Positions 44,222-53,726 of a stretch of DNA of 63,528 nucleotides are shown one piece after another (the stretch's first letter is position 1; every line of letters starts with the position of its first letter). The stretch is from Ruminococcus sp. GTDB taxonomy: Bacteria > Bacillota > Clostridia > Oscillospirales > Ruminococcaceae. A program made the translations under genes and the position numbers. Where the stretch lies: positions 1 to 63,528 of the forward strand of contig JAFSBM010000212.1 in NCBI GenBank assembly GCA_017437285.1, written 5' to 3'. The notes under the pieces were generated by a model. It had not been told where the DNA came from. It searched no databases and saw only the letters and a list, made by a program, of their open reading frames with translations.

Positions 44222-45109
44222 TTATTCAGTTTCTTCTTGGATATATCGTTTTAACAAAGAAAGATCGAATGCATCTACTATTCCATCTACATTAACATCC
44301 ATGGCAGCAGCAAAAGCATATCTTACAATTGCTTCGTATTCACCTGCGTACGAAACCTCAAGATCTCTTGCCAACAGAAAGCTGCTCAAATAATAAACAT
44401 CATCTGCGTCAAGAATGCCATTGTGATCAATATCTCCTACCGCATAGGTGAATTTTGAAAAACCACCTACATTTGAAGTGTCTACCATAGAAATTGAAGC
44501 ATTCAAAGTGTTCTCGCTCAATGTGTTAGTTCCGACACCTACTTTCAAAAGACACATTACTTGACTACCACTCAAGGTAGTATCACCTTCAACCTTATAT
44601 GTTAAAGCAAGATCATTGTTCTCATAAATGGGAAGAAGCTTTGTCACATATGATGCGGTAGTCGGATACGTTGTACAGTAATCATCATAGTAAGAATAAT
44701 TTGAATTAAAAAGCAAATCAAGACTTCCTCTAAATGTTCTGTTCATATTTGAGTTGACAACCGCAACATAATGAGGAGATGATGCAAGATTTGTTGTACT
44801 ATAAAACATTGAGTCGATTTCGACATAAATGGTATCATCTGACGTTGTTTCTGCTGATTCTACCAACCGTGCTTCCGACTCCACATAAGATTCCATAATT
44901 TCATTTGCCTCTGAAATTGAAAACGCACCGCTCTCCATAAGATACTCCGCAACTTCTTTGGAACCGTCTGTTTCAAAAGAAGCAATGAAAGCAGATTCGT
45001 TAATTGCTGCATATTCTGCTGCAAGAGCCGGAGCAGAAGTTGACAAAATTGATGTCGAAATTACTAATGCAGTGATCCCAACACTTACTTGTTTAACCGT
45101 TTTTTTCAT
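44222..45109 (-). CDS. Secreted protein with type I dockerin
   Basis: A 295-residue extracellular protein: signal peptide (residues 1-30, ending APALAA), a helical segment of ~50 residues, a beta-rich middle domain (90-210) that resembles a cohesin-like or CBM-like sandwich but is not identified, and a dockerin with two calcium loops (GDIDHNGILDADDVYYLSSF and MDVNVDGIVDAFDLSLLKRY). GTGAGGATG lies upstream of the ATG at 45109. It is the first of three secreted-protein genes downstream of agrB; a TATAAT in the 180-bp gap may give it its own promoter. Confidence 0.78.
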   Translation of the reverse strand: MKKTVKQVSVGITALVISTSILSTSAPALAAEYAAINESAFIASFETDGSKEVAEYLMESGAFSISEANEIMESYVESEARLVESAETTSDDTIYVEIDSMFYSTTNLASSPHYVAVVNSNMNRTFRGSLDLLFNSNYSYYDDYCTTYPTTASYVTKLLPIYENNDLALTYKVEGDTTLSGSQVMCLLKVGVGTNTLSENTLNASISMVDTSNVGGFSKFTYAVGDIDHNGILDADDVYYLSSFLLARDLEVSYAGEYEAIVRYAFAAAMDVNVDGIVDAFDLSLLKRYIQEETE

Positions 45110-45289
45110 TATATTCATCCTCACATAATACAGAGTAGTAGTTTTTTATGTTCCTCTCCAAGAACAAGGTAAAATAGTTTTAGTTATTGTTGTAAGATAC
45201 ATCCATCAATTCTTCTATACGCCGCTTCAAGAATGAATGTAACGACTACACGAACATATTATACCTAAGAATTATCTATTGTCTGCCGA

Positions 45290-45859
45290 CTAAATTCGAT
45301 TGTTAATTACCCCTAAGCAAAGAATCAATGCCATAATTGCAAATACCCATGATAAGCAATTTGCTACTATTTGCCAACCAAAGTATAGTGCCATTGTAAA
45401 TAGAATTATTTCTACACCCCATACAATCAGTGTTCTAAATCTATACACCTTACGCTCTGTTTGATCCAATGGTTTGTTATGATCCTGTACAGGAGCAAGG
45501 CTCAGAATTACAACACTGCTTGTAATGGTAATAATCGTGTAAATCAAATTCGTTATCGGAGCGAACCTGATTACCAGAAGTATCAGCACAATTATCACCA
45601 TTGAGTATACATAACATCGAACAGCAGTTTTGGCATGAAATCCCCCTGCATAGCTTCGCAATGGAAAATAGAACATCATAAACAGAAAGGCTTGCAGCAA
45701 CGACTTCAGTAGGAGTCCTATTATCACAATTGTTACAATATTCAGAAGAATTGTGAAGCCTTGTTGAAAACCGTATCGATAAATTTCCCGATTCTCACTT
45801 TGAATCGTGTTGTTTTCCTCAAGTTTTTGGGTAATTGTTTCTGCCACCTTTGAAAACAT
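45290..45859 (-). CDS. agrB: AgrB accessory gene regulator protease
   Basis: A 189-residue membrane protease that cuts the AgrD precursor and closes the thiolactone ring. The catalytic pair is His75 in RSYAGGFHAKT and Cys82, seven residues apart as in known AgrB proteins. Four to six hydrophobic helices follow. Its ATG overlaps the agrD1 stop by one base (TGATG), so peptide and protease are translated together. It is the only agrB in the window and would have to process both AgrD peptides. Confidence 0.92.
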   Translation of the reverse strand: MFSKVAETITQKLEENNTIQSENREIYRYGFQQGFTILLNIVTIVIIGLLLKSLLQAFLFMMFYFPLRSYAGGFHAKTAVRCYVYSMVIIVLILLVIRFAPITNLIYTIITITSSVVILSLAPVQDHNKPLDQTERKVYRFRTLIVWGVEIILFTMALYFGWQIVANCLSWVFAIMALILCLGVINNRI

Positions 45860-46002
45860 CAGAACTTGCGAAGGTTCTTAGCGTTCTGCGGCAGCGGTTC
45901 CTGATGCGTGATGCAGATGCAAGCAGAATTCACAGTCATAGTAGTGATTACCAATGCAAACGCTGCCAAGACACCGGCATATTTTTCGATGAACTTCTTC
46001 AC
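45859..46002 (-). CDS. agrD: AgrD1 cyclic-lactone autoinducer precursor
   Basis: A 47-residue precursor starting at GTG, decided by GGAGGTGG upstream. An amphipathic leader (KKFIEKYAGVLAAFALVITT) precedes the core SACICITHQEPLPQ and a basic tail. By analogy with clostridial AgrD (Cys plus four residues, then a His-x-x-P tail), the ring is probably Cys28-Ile-Cys-Ile-Thr32. A second precursor 7.9 kb away (53727-53870) has exactly the same last 21 residues. Upstream are AgrA-type repeats. Confidence 0.9.
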   Translation of the reverse strand: MKKFIEKYAGVLAAFALVITTMTVNSACICITHQEPLPQNAKNLRKF

Positions 46003-46038
46003 AACAAGCCACCTCCTTTTCTATTTTCTGGCAATTGC

Positions 46039-46105
46039 AGTATAACATACAAATGGTGCTAATGCGAGAACTTGCAGTGAAATGCCAGATTTCTTGCAGT
46101 CAAAT
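46039..46105 (-). promoter_or_regulatory. AgrA-type direct repeats and promoter of agrD1
   Basis: On the minus strand two copies of ATTT(G/C)ACTGCAAG (46093-46105 and 46071-46083) lie 22 bp apart, start to start, followed 26 bp later by TATACT (46039-46044). The -35 is poor, as expected for an activated promoter. LytTR regulators such as AgrA bind pairs of ~9-bp direct repeats spaced near two turns. The same layout is at 53907-53973. Confidence 0.75.
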
Positions 46106-46159
46106 GTCAAAATTCGACCAATTATATTCTCTGAGCGATCATAGTCCGAGCAAAAAAAT

Positions 46160-46230
46160 CTCCGTCTCGCTGCTGTTGCAAGACGGAGGAAAATAGAGGG
46201 TACAATATCACTTAAAACTTTTGTCCCATT
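46160..46230 (-). terminator. Tandem terminator element, copy 2
   Basis: On the minus strand a GGGACAAAAG..GTACCC hairpin is followed by CTCCGTCTTGC..GCGAGACGGAG and ATTTTTTT. It is related to the element at 32912-32986 in both hairpins and in the ACTTAAAA.CTTTTGT loop sequence. It ends the rhs-immunity transcript. The remaining bases 46231-46386 are AT-rich and hold nothing I can support. Confidence 0.75.
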
Positions 46231-46386
46231 TCTTTTTTATTAAAAATGAAATCTAAATTTATATTGTGCAATAATTAGTTAGATTATATTAATCCCTCTT
46301 TATAAATCTTCAGTTTTTACATATAAAAACTCTCGAAGCTACATAATCAAATTACAGTTCTAACACTTCTAGTTCATTTAATAATA

Positions 46387-46803
46387 CTAAACGAGACTTT
46401 GAACCCATTCTGCATAATATCGTTCTTGTTCATCAACTGTAGTGCAAATACTAATTTCATTTTCAACGTCAAATATGTTTACAATCTGATTGAGCCTAGC
46501 GGGTTTCCCCATACTTAGCATATAAGCTTCTCGACACTCACCCATTCTCATTTGCATCGGAGAAGGATAAACATCTCGCCTTGCACCTTTACACATAAGT
46601 TGTTGATGCACGGTTTCAAGTTGTCTCCTTATTTTGACCATCGCATTAAAACAATTGTCCGACTCTGCTGTGATTTTTTTGCCATTGATATCCACAAACA
46701 GAGATATTGTTTCCTTGATGTCATCAAATTCATCTATATGGAGAATCCCATAGGCTTTCGAATTATTTAACACGTCATAAACAACGATTTTTTTTGATTC
46801 CAT
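46387..46803 (-). CDS. Putative immunity protein to the Rhs toxin
   Basis: A 138-residue soluble protein with no motif I know. GGAGG in the last codons of the rhs gene serves the ATG at 46803, 5 bp after the rhs gene ends, which is the standard place for an immunity gene of a polymorphic toxin. The assignment as antagonist of the ADP-ribosyltransferase tip rests on position only. Confidence 0.6.
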   Translation of the reverse strand: MESKKIVVYDVLNNSKAYGILHIDEFDDIKETISLFVDINGKKITAESDNCFNAMVKIRRQLETVHQQLMCKGARRDVYPSPMQMRMGECREAYMLSMGKPARLNQIVNIFDVENEISICTTVDEQERYYAEWVQSLV

Positions 46804-46808
46804 AATAT

Positions 46809-49800
46809 TTATCCTCCAAAAAATGGATTGGGAATATACTCTCCTGTTAATGCACCTTTGCATAACACATACGCACCTTTTACCATTTCACCACTAACTT
46901 TTCCAGGTATTGCATACTCAAGCTGTTCAGGGAATGGCGATAGGCTTCCAAGTGCATTATTAACATTAATCGCAGTTTTGCTGTAAATCTCATAAACATA
47001 TCCATTTCTTCCGGCAAATTGCTGCGCTATATCAAAGCTCTGGGAGGTTGAGATATAGTTTCCCGGTGTTGTATTGCTTGTTACATGTTGTAATAGATTG
47101 TTATGTTCGCCCTTGGGTGTAAATCCATTTTGAAACACCTGATCCGGAGTTACAGATGAACGTTCACCTCGATATAACGGAGTGTTTTTCCCTTGAATAA
47201 GCGATCTAAATCTTGAGGTGACGTGATTAATTGCAGATGATGCGGTTTGAATAACATTGTTAACTGAACTATTGAGATTACTAGCCAAATAACCAGCACC
47301 TGCTGTAAGACCTCCTGTGGCTACTGTTGCTCCAAAATTACTTGCCCCTAAAACTACTGCACTCGTTGAGGCAGTAAAACTACCTGCAAGTGCGCCCGCT
47401 GCAAGCGCACCTGCACCTAAGCCTACTGCACCACCGACAGCTCCTCCAATTAATGCTCCTTTTAGGACACTTTCTCCGTTTGCAGCAGCTACACAGCCAC
47501 CTATAACAGCACCCGCTACAGCACCAATGGCAGCTGTAAGTAGCATAAATACATGTCCACTAGGATCCACAGCAACAATAGGATTATTATGACAATAAGT
47601 ATAAAGATTCAAACTCAGCGGATCGCCATGCTCACCGGTATAAGAATCTCTTGAGATAAATCTGCCGGTAACAGGATTATAATATCTCGCTCTCAGATAA
47701 ACCGTGCCTGTTTCAGTATCATAATACTCACCGCAATAACGGAAGGCATTTGAATCAGAATCATCAATATTCTGCTCCACGCCAAAAGCATCATACACAT
47801 AAGATTTTGTAAACTCACCCGCGGTATCAAGCAATACAGTTACATCACCATGTGCGTTCTGCAAGTAATAGGTATAGTTATCCGAAGCACCGTAGTTGAA
47901 CTCGTACTGTGCCAGCAGATTTGTGCCACGCACATAGCAGGTTGCTCTGTAGTTATCCGTTACATCCGCAACAATCTGGCCGCCAACCCAGATATGGGTA
48001 ATGGTTGTGCCATTTACAGTCTTGCTGTGGCGCATCCCATCCATTCTGTAGGTATAGCTTGCAGTATTTTCCTCATCGGAATACGAAATCAACTGATTCA
48101 GACCGTCATAAGCATAGTTCTTGACATTACCTTCATAATCTGTTACAGTCAACTGGTTGCCGTTTAAATCGTATGTGTAATGTGTCACCTGAATGTTTGC
48201 ATCAGGAATCAACGGCAGATTTTCTGCTTCGGGTAATGTCTTGGTTTCGCTCTGAAGCAATCCGGTGTAATTACCGTCAGCATCGTTGTAGTTATATGTG
48301 GTGGTATACGGTGCATCACCGCTGACAGTCATAGAAGCACGGTTGCCAAACTGATCATAGGTGTAGCTGTAAACAGTCTCGGTGTTGCCATTTGTTACAG
48401 TTTCAGAGGCAAGACGGCGAATGCCATCGTAGGTGTAAGCAGTCGTGGATTCTACGCCATCTACAACGCTAGTTTTTTGTGCATCGGAGCCATCCAGATA
48501 ATAAGTATAGTGGTAGCTCTCAATGGTTTCACCATTCTTTGTACTTACAAGATCAGTGATTCTGTTCGCATTGTTGTAAGTATAGCGTGTAACAACGCCG
48601 TTAGCAAGTGTTTCAGACAGCTTGTTGCCATTTGCGTCGTAGGCATAGGTAGCAGTCAGATCGCCATTTGTCGAAACAGTTGCAAGTCGCATTTCACTGT
48701 CATAGGTGTAGGAAATCGTGCTATACATCAGCAGATTGCTCTTGCCCGTAACAGTTCTTGCAAGACTTTCACTGGAGCCGACATAGTAGTAGCCTGTAAA
48801 CTGTGTGCCGGATTCCTGAATCAGTCTGCCCATCAGGTCATAGGTATACCAAGTTGTCTGTCCATTGCAAACGGTTCGGGACACCTGACCCATATTGTTG
48901 TAATAAGTGGATTTGCTTACATCTTTGCTCCTATTACCGGTTTCTGTCTCACTGGATACAACACGGTTCATCGCATCATATCTGTTTGTAGTGACATAAC
49001 CGTTTGCATCTGTTGAAGTCAGAACATTGCCGTTACGATCATAGGTCATGCTGCCGGAGCAGTAACCTGTGCTTTCATTTGTGGTTACAAGTCTGTTCCA
49101 TGCGTCATAAGTGTAAGTCGTACTGAGATAATCAGCAGAAGACGCACCCGTCTGCATTTCAATCAGAACATCGTCAGCATTATAGAAATACTTGGCAATT
49201 GTTTCAGCATCATCTGCATCACCGTACTGATGTACCTGAATCAATCTGCCCTGTGCATCATATGTGTTTGCGGTATAGCTATATGTGGCAGATGCGGACT
49301 GCTCATTGACAGTCTGCTTTACCAGTGTGACATTACCGTTCTTATCATAGGTATTCTCGGTAACAGAATATACCATGTTGCCACTTGAATCCTTGGTAAA
49401 GGGAACAAGCGTCTTTACTACCTTACCTAATCCATTATAGCTGTATTTTGTTGTATTGTCAAGTGCATCCGTGGTGCTGCGAAGCGTTCCATTGGTATAA
49501 TAATGACTGGTACGCTTCAATGTGCCGTTGGTATACTCCTTGATTGTATTGCCACGATAATCGGACTCTACAGTATGAACTAAGGTCGTATTTTCATCTA
49601 CATAGGTAGTTTTTGTAGTACGCAAACCATGCGCACTGCGCCATGCCTGGGTATCCATAGCAGAATATTCAGGATGACTCATCCACTGAATGAATTCATA
49701 GGTAGTTGATGTGAGGATCTGTGTCTGCTTGGCAGATGCACTTTCCTTGAACGCTGTCTGAATTTCACGTCCCAGGCCATCATAAGAAACCAGATTCTGT

Positions 49801-52800
49801 GTACCGTTCGGATTTGTCGTTTTGATTACATTTCCATAGGCATTATAAGCATAGCTTATTGTATTGCCAAGAGCATCTGTTTGTGTAATTACTTGACCAG
49901 CAGCATCATAGCTGTATCTGGTGTATTCTTCCTGTGTGTTATCTGCATCGTACTCAAAACCGTTGTCCAAAGCGGCATTATAGTAGTTCGGAGATACTTC
50001 TTTGATCTTTCTGCTCAGCTTATCGTAAACCACTCTGGTAACATTTGGTGTACCGCTGAGCCCGGCCGTACCATAATCATAAGTGCGGATTACATTATTG
50101 AAAGCATCATAGTCATAGGTCTTAACATAACCCATGGATGTGGTTTCCTTGCTTACCATTAACTGAGCGTTGTATTCATAGGTAATTGTGCTTTCGCCGA
50201 TAGAAACAGTTTCAGGCTGTCCCATTGATGTGCCGAAATTATAGTAGGTATATGTTGTTACATTACCTACGGGATCTGTTTGTGTGGCAACCAAGCCCTT
50301 AATATTACCTGCCGTGCAGTATGTAAAGCTTGTAATTGCAAAATCCTCTGCATGATTATTGAGATACTGGGTGTAGTCGCTTTCATAAGGGAATCCCCAG
50401 ATATTCTCCACAGGTGTCAGACCCTGAGCGGATTTCATCAGTGAGACGCCATCCTCATCATATACATTGATGGTCGGATAACCCATCTCATCCATTTGCA
50501 TAACGAGGCTATTTTTCTCATTGTACTTGGCATAAACAGTACCGCCACCCTGCGATGTGGTCTTTGTTACATTACCGTTGCTGTCATATTCATAATAGGT
50601 TGTATTACCCTGAATATCTGTACTGCTTGCAACCTCATTGTACTTGTTCTCGCCATTTACCAGATGATAAGTAACCTTATCTACTTGGTAAGTCTTACCG
50701 TCAGTAATGATGGTCTTAGATGTGATGGAATACTTCTCATCATAATTGTACTCATAGGTTTTCACCAGTACACCATCATCATATTCCTTGATACCGGTCT
50801 GCTGACCTTCCGGATTATAGGTATATTCCTGCTTTAATCCAGCTGCAGTAGTCAGTGTATCTACCTTACCACCATCCAGATAAACTACTGATTCTGTAAT
50901 CTGATCATAGCAATTGGTGATACGATTCAGCTTACCATCAGCATCATAGGAATAAGTTTCAACGCCGCCCATCACATTGGTGAAGGATGTCAGTCTCCCA
51001 TCGATATAATTATAAGAAACCTTGCGTCCGGTTGCTGTGTCCTCAATCTCTACAACCAGATCGTTATCATAGGTAATCTTATAAGTTCTATCAGTGGAAT
51101 CCGTTACAATACGGATGTTGTTTTCAATATCTGAAATTGTAAGAGCATTACCCTTGCCATCTTCTACTTTATATAGTTTTCCATCTGAATTGAAATAATA
51201 TTTGGATTGTGCTGAGTTTGTAATCACATAGCCGCCATCCAGTTCTTCCATAGTAGAATGAGCATTCAGGCACTCATATGTATTTCCATTCTTTTTAAAT
51301 GTAGTATTGGAGCCATCTGGTAAAACTATCTGATAGTAGTTTCTTGCAGGAACAATGATCTTGCTGACATCAATGTTAAAATCCCAACCGATACCAAATG
51401 AACCCTTTTCGGTACTGGTGGAGTTATATGTACGAACAAAGTCACTGGTTACACCGGGAGAAGCGATGCTCATGTCTGTAAAGGACTTGCTGTAATTACC
51501 TGTAGCAATATGCACACCGTTGCCCATCTCCCAACCGCGGCGATACAGCGTGTAATCCGGCACTTCTTCCATAGGAAAGGGTAGCCACGGACGGAAGTAA
51601 TAATTGTCTGCAGTGTAATCGTAGCGGAACAGTAGCCCGTTTTCATAATTGAAATTGAATGTTCTTCCGGTAGTGGGATTGCCATCGTTATCATACATAT
51701 ACTCATAACGGTTATCCCAACGGATTACCTGCGTTCCATACTCATATCCAAATGCAATCATGTGATTACCACTGGAATAGACAGACTTTTCACCTGACGC
51801 CTCATTTACCTGCCATGCAGGACCGTAGAAGTCAATCAAGCCCGCAGTCCACAGACCTTCTCCATCTACAGAGGTACAATAATTCCAATATCCATAGATG
51901 GCAAGATAATCATTGGCATTCTGCATAATGATTCGGTCATAGCAATTTGCCTGACCGAAGTTGAAGTTTCCTGCAATCTGCAGATTACCGCCATTAAATG
52001 TAAGTTTGGCACCATCGCCTTCGCTCCACAGCTCAGGCGCACTGGTCATAAAGGACATATCGCCATCAATAGCAAGTACACAGCCATTCAGATCAAGATT
52101 CCAGTTGTAAAGCCACATTCCGCCATCTTTATATGTATGAGAAAGGAGCTTAACATTACGAACAACAGGTGTGTCTGAAGATGTACCTGCATACAGATCA
52201 TAGTTGTTCGAGAACCATGCATAATCCGTTTCATCAATTACACCGTTCTCATTAATGTCCATATACTCATAATAATTGCTATCTCCGAGCGTTTCGCCTT
52301 CGAGGCTGTTCAGCGCAGTGAGTTCAGTTTCATCTACAACGCCATCTACATTTGCATCAAGATTACAGAGAATCGTGTAATCCACACCGGAGCATTCGGT
52401 TACATATTGACTGAATAATACGGAATCCGTTGCTCCGATTGTACCATCTTTGTCAAAATCATATGTTGCAATGTGACTCGCATCAGTACTGCCAATAAGG
52501 GAAGTAAAGCATTCAGTATCTTCAGCGGAGACAATGCCATCTTTATTTAAATCAAGACAGTAGTAGGAATTGTAATCCGTGCCGATTTCATTGATATGGG
52601 ATTGCCAGGATGCAATATCTTCTGAAGAAATGCTTCCGTCCGAATCAAGATCAAAATATGCATTATAATTTGCAGTTGCAGCTCTAGCGCCTAGACAATC
52701 TTCCACAAAGGTGAGGTCATTAGGATCCAGAACCTCATCGCTCCATGCGTTTCCGTTGCTTTCGTTAAAGAGGGTATCACCCGGAACAAGTGCAATTGGT

Positions 52801-53306
52801 TCTGTGACAGTACTCAATTCATAAGCACCGTTACCCATTCCCTTGAAAAACTGCGGAACATATCCATCACACTCAATCTTGATGTTGGTATCATTGCTGA
52901 CACCTTCAACTCCAACCTCAAAGTAACCATTTTCTGCTACATTAACAGAATTCACCGCTGTCCAACCATCATAGAGGATTACTCTTGCGTTAGTAGGTAC
53001 TCTGCCATCCAGTAAAGATACATAACCGGTAGCAACCAGAATCGGTGAAAAGATAGATTCTTCTTCCGTCTGCGTAGCTTCAGTATCCACATCAAAATAG
53101 GTGATATTGCCTAATCCATCTGTAAATTCCAGAGCTTCAGTTTCAAGATTTTCTGCCGCCTCATTCTGCTCAATTGCGGTTTGAATCTCATCAATTGTTG
53201 CCGCATGTGCAACACCTTGTGCAGTACCGTCACCATAGATCAATGCTTGTCCTACAAACATGAACGCCAACGTAGCAGACAGAATTCGTTTGTATAAATT
53301 CGCCAT
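46809..53306 (-). CDS. Giant secreted Rhs/YD-repeat toxin with EF-hand/dockerin repeats and ADP-ribosyltransferase tip
   Basis: A 2165-residue polymorphic toxin. In order: Sec signal peptide (1-36); a beta-sandwich carboxypeptidase-regulatory-like domain (~85-175); about five dockerin/EF-hand loops (~200-390, e.g. LDSDGSISSEDIASWQ, DLNKDGIVSAED); an Rhs N-terminal region (~580); some forty YD repeats (~680-1880); the Rhs core ending ARYYNPVTGRFISRD..DPSGH (~1900-1960); a Gly-zipper hydrophobic stretch (~1965-2020); and a C-terminal toxin with YRGER, YISTSQS and EQLEYAIPG, the Arg / Ser-Thr-Ser / Glu triad of pertussis-like ADP-ribosyltransferases. The ATG at 53306 has AAAGGAAG; a TTG six codons earlier is less likely. 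It sits between two agrD copies. Confidence 0.88.
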   Translation of the reverse strand: MANLYKRILSATLAFMFVGQALIYGDGTAQGVAHAATIDEIQTAIEQNEAAENLETEALEFTDGLGNITYFDVDTEATQTEEESIFSPILVATGYVSLLDGRVPTNARVILYDGWTAVNSVNVAENGYFEVGVEGVSNDTNIKIECDGYVPQFFKGMGNGAYELSTVTEPIALVPGDTLFNESNGNAWSDEVLDPNDLTFVEDCLGARAATANYNAYFDLDSDGSISSEDIASWQSHINEIGTDYNSYYCLDLNKDGIVSAEDTECFTSLIGSTDASHIATYDFDKDGTIGATDSVLFSQYVTECSGVDYTILCNLDANVDGVVDETELTALNSLEGETLGDSNYYEYMDINENGVIDETDYAWFSNNYDLYAGTSSDTPVVRNVKLLSHTYKDGGMWLYNWNLDLNGCVLAIDGDMSFMTSAPELWSEGDGAKLTFNGGNLQIAGNFNFGQANCYDRIIMQNANDYLAIYGYWNYCTSVDGEGLWTAGLIDFYGPAWQVNEASGEKSVYSSGNHMIAFGYEYGTQVIRWDNRYEYMYDNDGNPTTGRTFNFNYENGLLFRYDYTADNYYFRPWLPFPMEEVPDYTLYRRGWEMGNGVHIATGNYSKSFTDMSIASPGVTSDFVRTYNSTSTEKGSFGIGWDFNIDVSKIIVPARNYYQIVLPDGSNTTFKKNGNTYECLNAHSTMEELDGGYVITNSAQSKYYFNSDGKLYKVEDGKGNALTISDIENNIRIVTDSTDRTYKITYDNDLVVEIEDTATGRKVSYNYIDGRLTSFTNVMGGVETYSYDADGKLNRITNCYDQITESVVYLDGGKVDTLTTAAGLKQEYTYNPEGQQTGIKEYDDGVLVKTYEYNYDEKYSITSKTIITDGKTYQVDKVTYHLVNGENKYNEVASSTDIQGNTTYYEYDSNGNVTKTTSQGGGTVYAKYNEKNSLVMQMDEMGYPTINVYDEDGVSLMKSAQGLTPVENIWGFPYESDYTQYLNNHAEDFAITSFTYCTAGNIKGLVATQTDPVGNVTTYTYYNFGTSMGQPETVSIGESTITYEYNAQLMVSKETTSMGYVKTYDYDAFNNVIRTYDYGTAGLSGTPNVTRVVYDKLSRKIKEVSPNYYNAALDNGFEYDADNTQEEYTRYSYDAAGQVITQTDALGNTISYAYNAYGNVIKTTNPNGTQNLVSYDGLGREIQTAFKESASAKQTQILTSTTYEFIQWMSHPEYSAMDTQAWRSAHGLRTTKTTYVDENTTLVHTVESDYRGNTIKEYTNGTLKRTSHYYTNGTLRSTTDALDNTTKYSYNGLGKVVKTLVPFTKDSSGNMVYSVTENTYDKNGNVTLVKQTVNEQSASATYSYTANTYDAQGRLIQVHQYGDADDAETIAKYFYNADDVLIEMQTGASSADYLSTTYTYDAWNRLVTTNESTGYCSGSMTYDRNGNVLTSTDANGYVTTNRYDAMNRVVSSETETGNRSKDVSKSTYYNNMGQVSRTVCNGQTTWYTYDLMGRLIQESGTQFTGYYYVGSSESLARTVTGKSNLLMYSTISYTYDSEMRLATVSTNGDLTATYAYDANGNKLSETLANGVVTRYTYNNANRITDLVSTKNGETIESYHYTYYLDGSDAQKTSVVDGVESTTAYTYDGIRRLASETVTNGNTETVYSYTYDQFGNRASMTVSGDAPYTTTYNYNDADGNYTGLLQSETKTLPEAENLPLIPDANIQVTHYTYDLNGNQLTVTDYEGNVKNYAYDGLNQLISYSDEENTASYTYRMDGMRHSKTVNGTTITHIWVGGQIVADVTDNYRATCYVRGTNLLAQYEFNYGASDNYTYYLQNAHGDVTVLLDTAGEFTKSYVYDAFGVEQNIDDSDSNAFRYCGEYYDTETGTVYLRARYYNPVTGRFISRDSYTGEHGDPLSLNLYTYCHNNPIVAVDPSGHVFMLLTAAIGAVAGAVIGGCVAAANGESVLKGALIGGAVGGAVGLGAGALAAGALAGSFTASTSAVVLGASNFGATVATGGLTAGAGYLASNLNSSVNNVIQTASSAINHVTSRFRSLIQGKNTPLYRGERSSVTPDQVFQNGFTPKGEHNNLLQHVTSNTTPGNYISTSQSFDIAQQFAGRNGYVYEIYSKTAINVNNALGSLSPFPEQLEYAIPGKVSGEMVKGAYVLCKGALTGEYIPNPFFGG

Positions 53307-53482
53307 TACATTCTTCCTTTCCAAGTCGATATTGATGTCATCACATCAGCTTTTTGAGAACTAACTTAAAATAATCTTGCCAAGAATAAATAGTTAGTCA
53401 ATCACATCCTTTTGAACACTTTCTCCAATTCATCATAGTAATTCTAACACAAGAAATCAGCGATAATACTATGAGAGGGCAA

Positions 53483-53572
53483 TTAGGCTTCAGAAGCTCC
53501 TTCATTATCTGAAGCACCGCTAATAGCATTACCACTGAAAATATCCAGCACTATTATGAAATTGAAGTACAA
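53483..53572 (-). other. Possible 29-codon TTG-start peptide in the rhs leader
   Basis: Within the 420-bp gap between agrD2 and rhs, AGGAGG is followed by TTG and 28 more codons: a hydrophobic start (YFNFIIVLDIF) and a small-residue, acidic tail ending GASDNEGASEA. The spacing from AGGAGG is short (3 bases). The codons could instead just be part of an untranslated leader; the last third also forms a hairpin (GCTTCAG with CTGAAGC). Low confidence. Confidence 0.25.
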
Positions 53573-53663
53573 AATCCTCCTGTATAACTGAACAATGTTG
53601 TGAAAGAGTATTATAGCTCAAGCATAAACCCTATTTCATCGTTACAATATCCAGGAGGATTTT
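53571..53663. repeat. Inverted repeat pairing AGGAGG with CCTCCT in the rhs leader
   Basis: AAAATCCTCCTG (53571-53582) and CAGGAGGATTTT (53652-53663) are perfect 12-bp complements with 69 bp between. On the minus-strand transcript the AGGAGG copy would be held in a stem by an upstream CCTCCT. It could sequester a ribosome site or be the scar of an insertion. Confidence 0.5.
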
Positions 53664-53726
53664 CAGCTATTGCTCCACGCCTTTTATCATAGGGCTTCCG
53701 AGCTTTTTTCTGCCATGCCAAATGCG

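Noticed and set aside
47317-52000. Several plus-strand frames inside the rhs gene
   Set aside because: They mirror the repetitive YD-repeat coding on the other strand and lack start signals.
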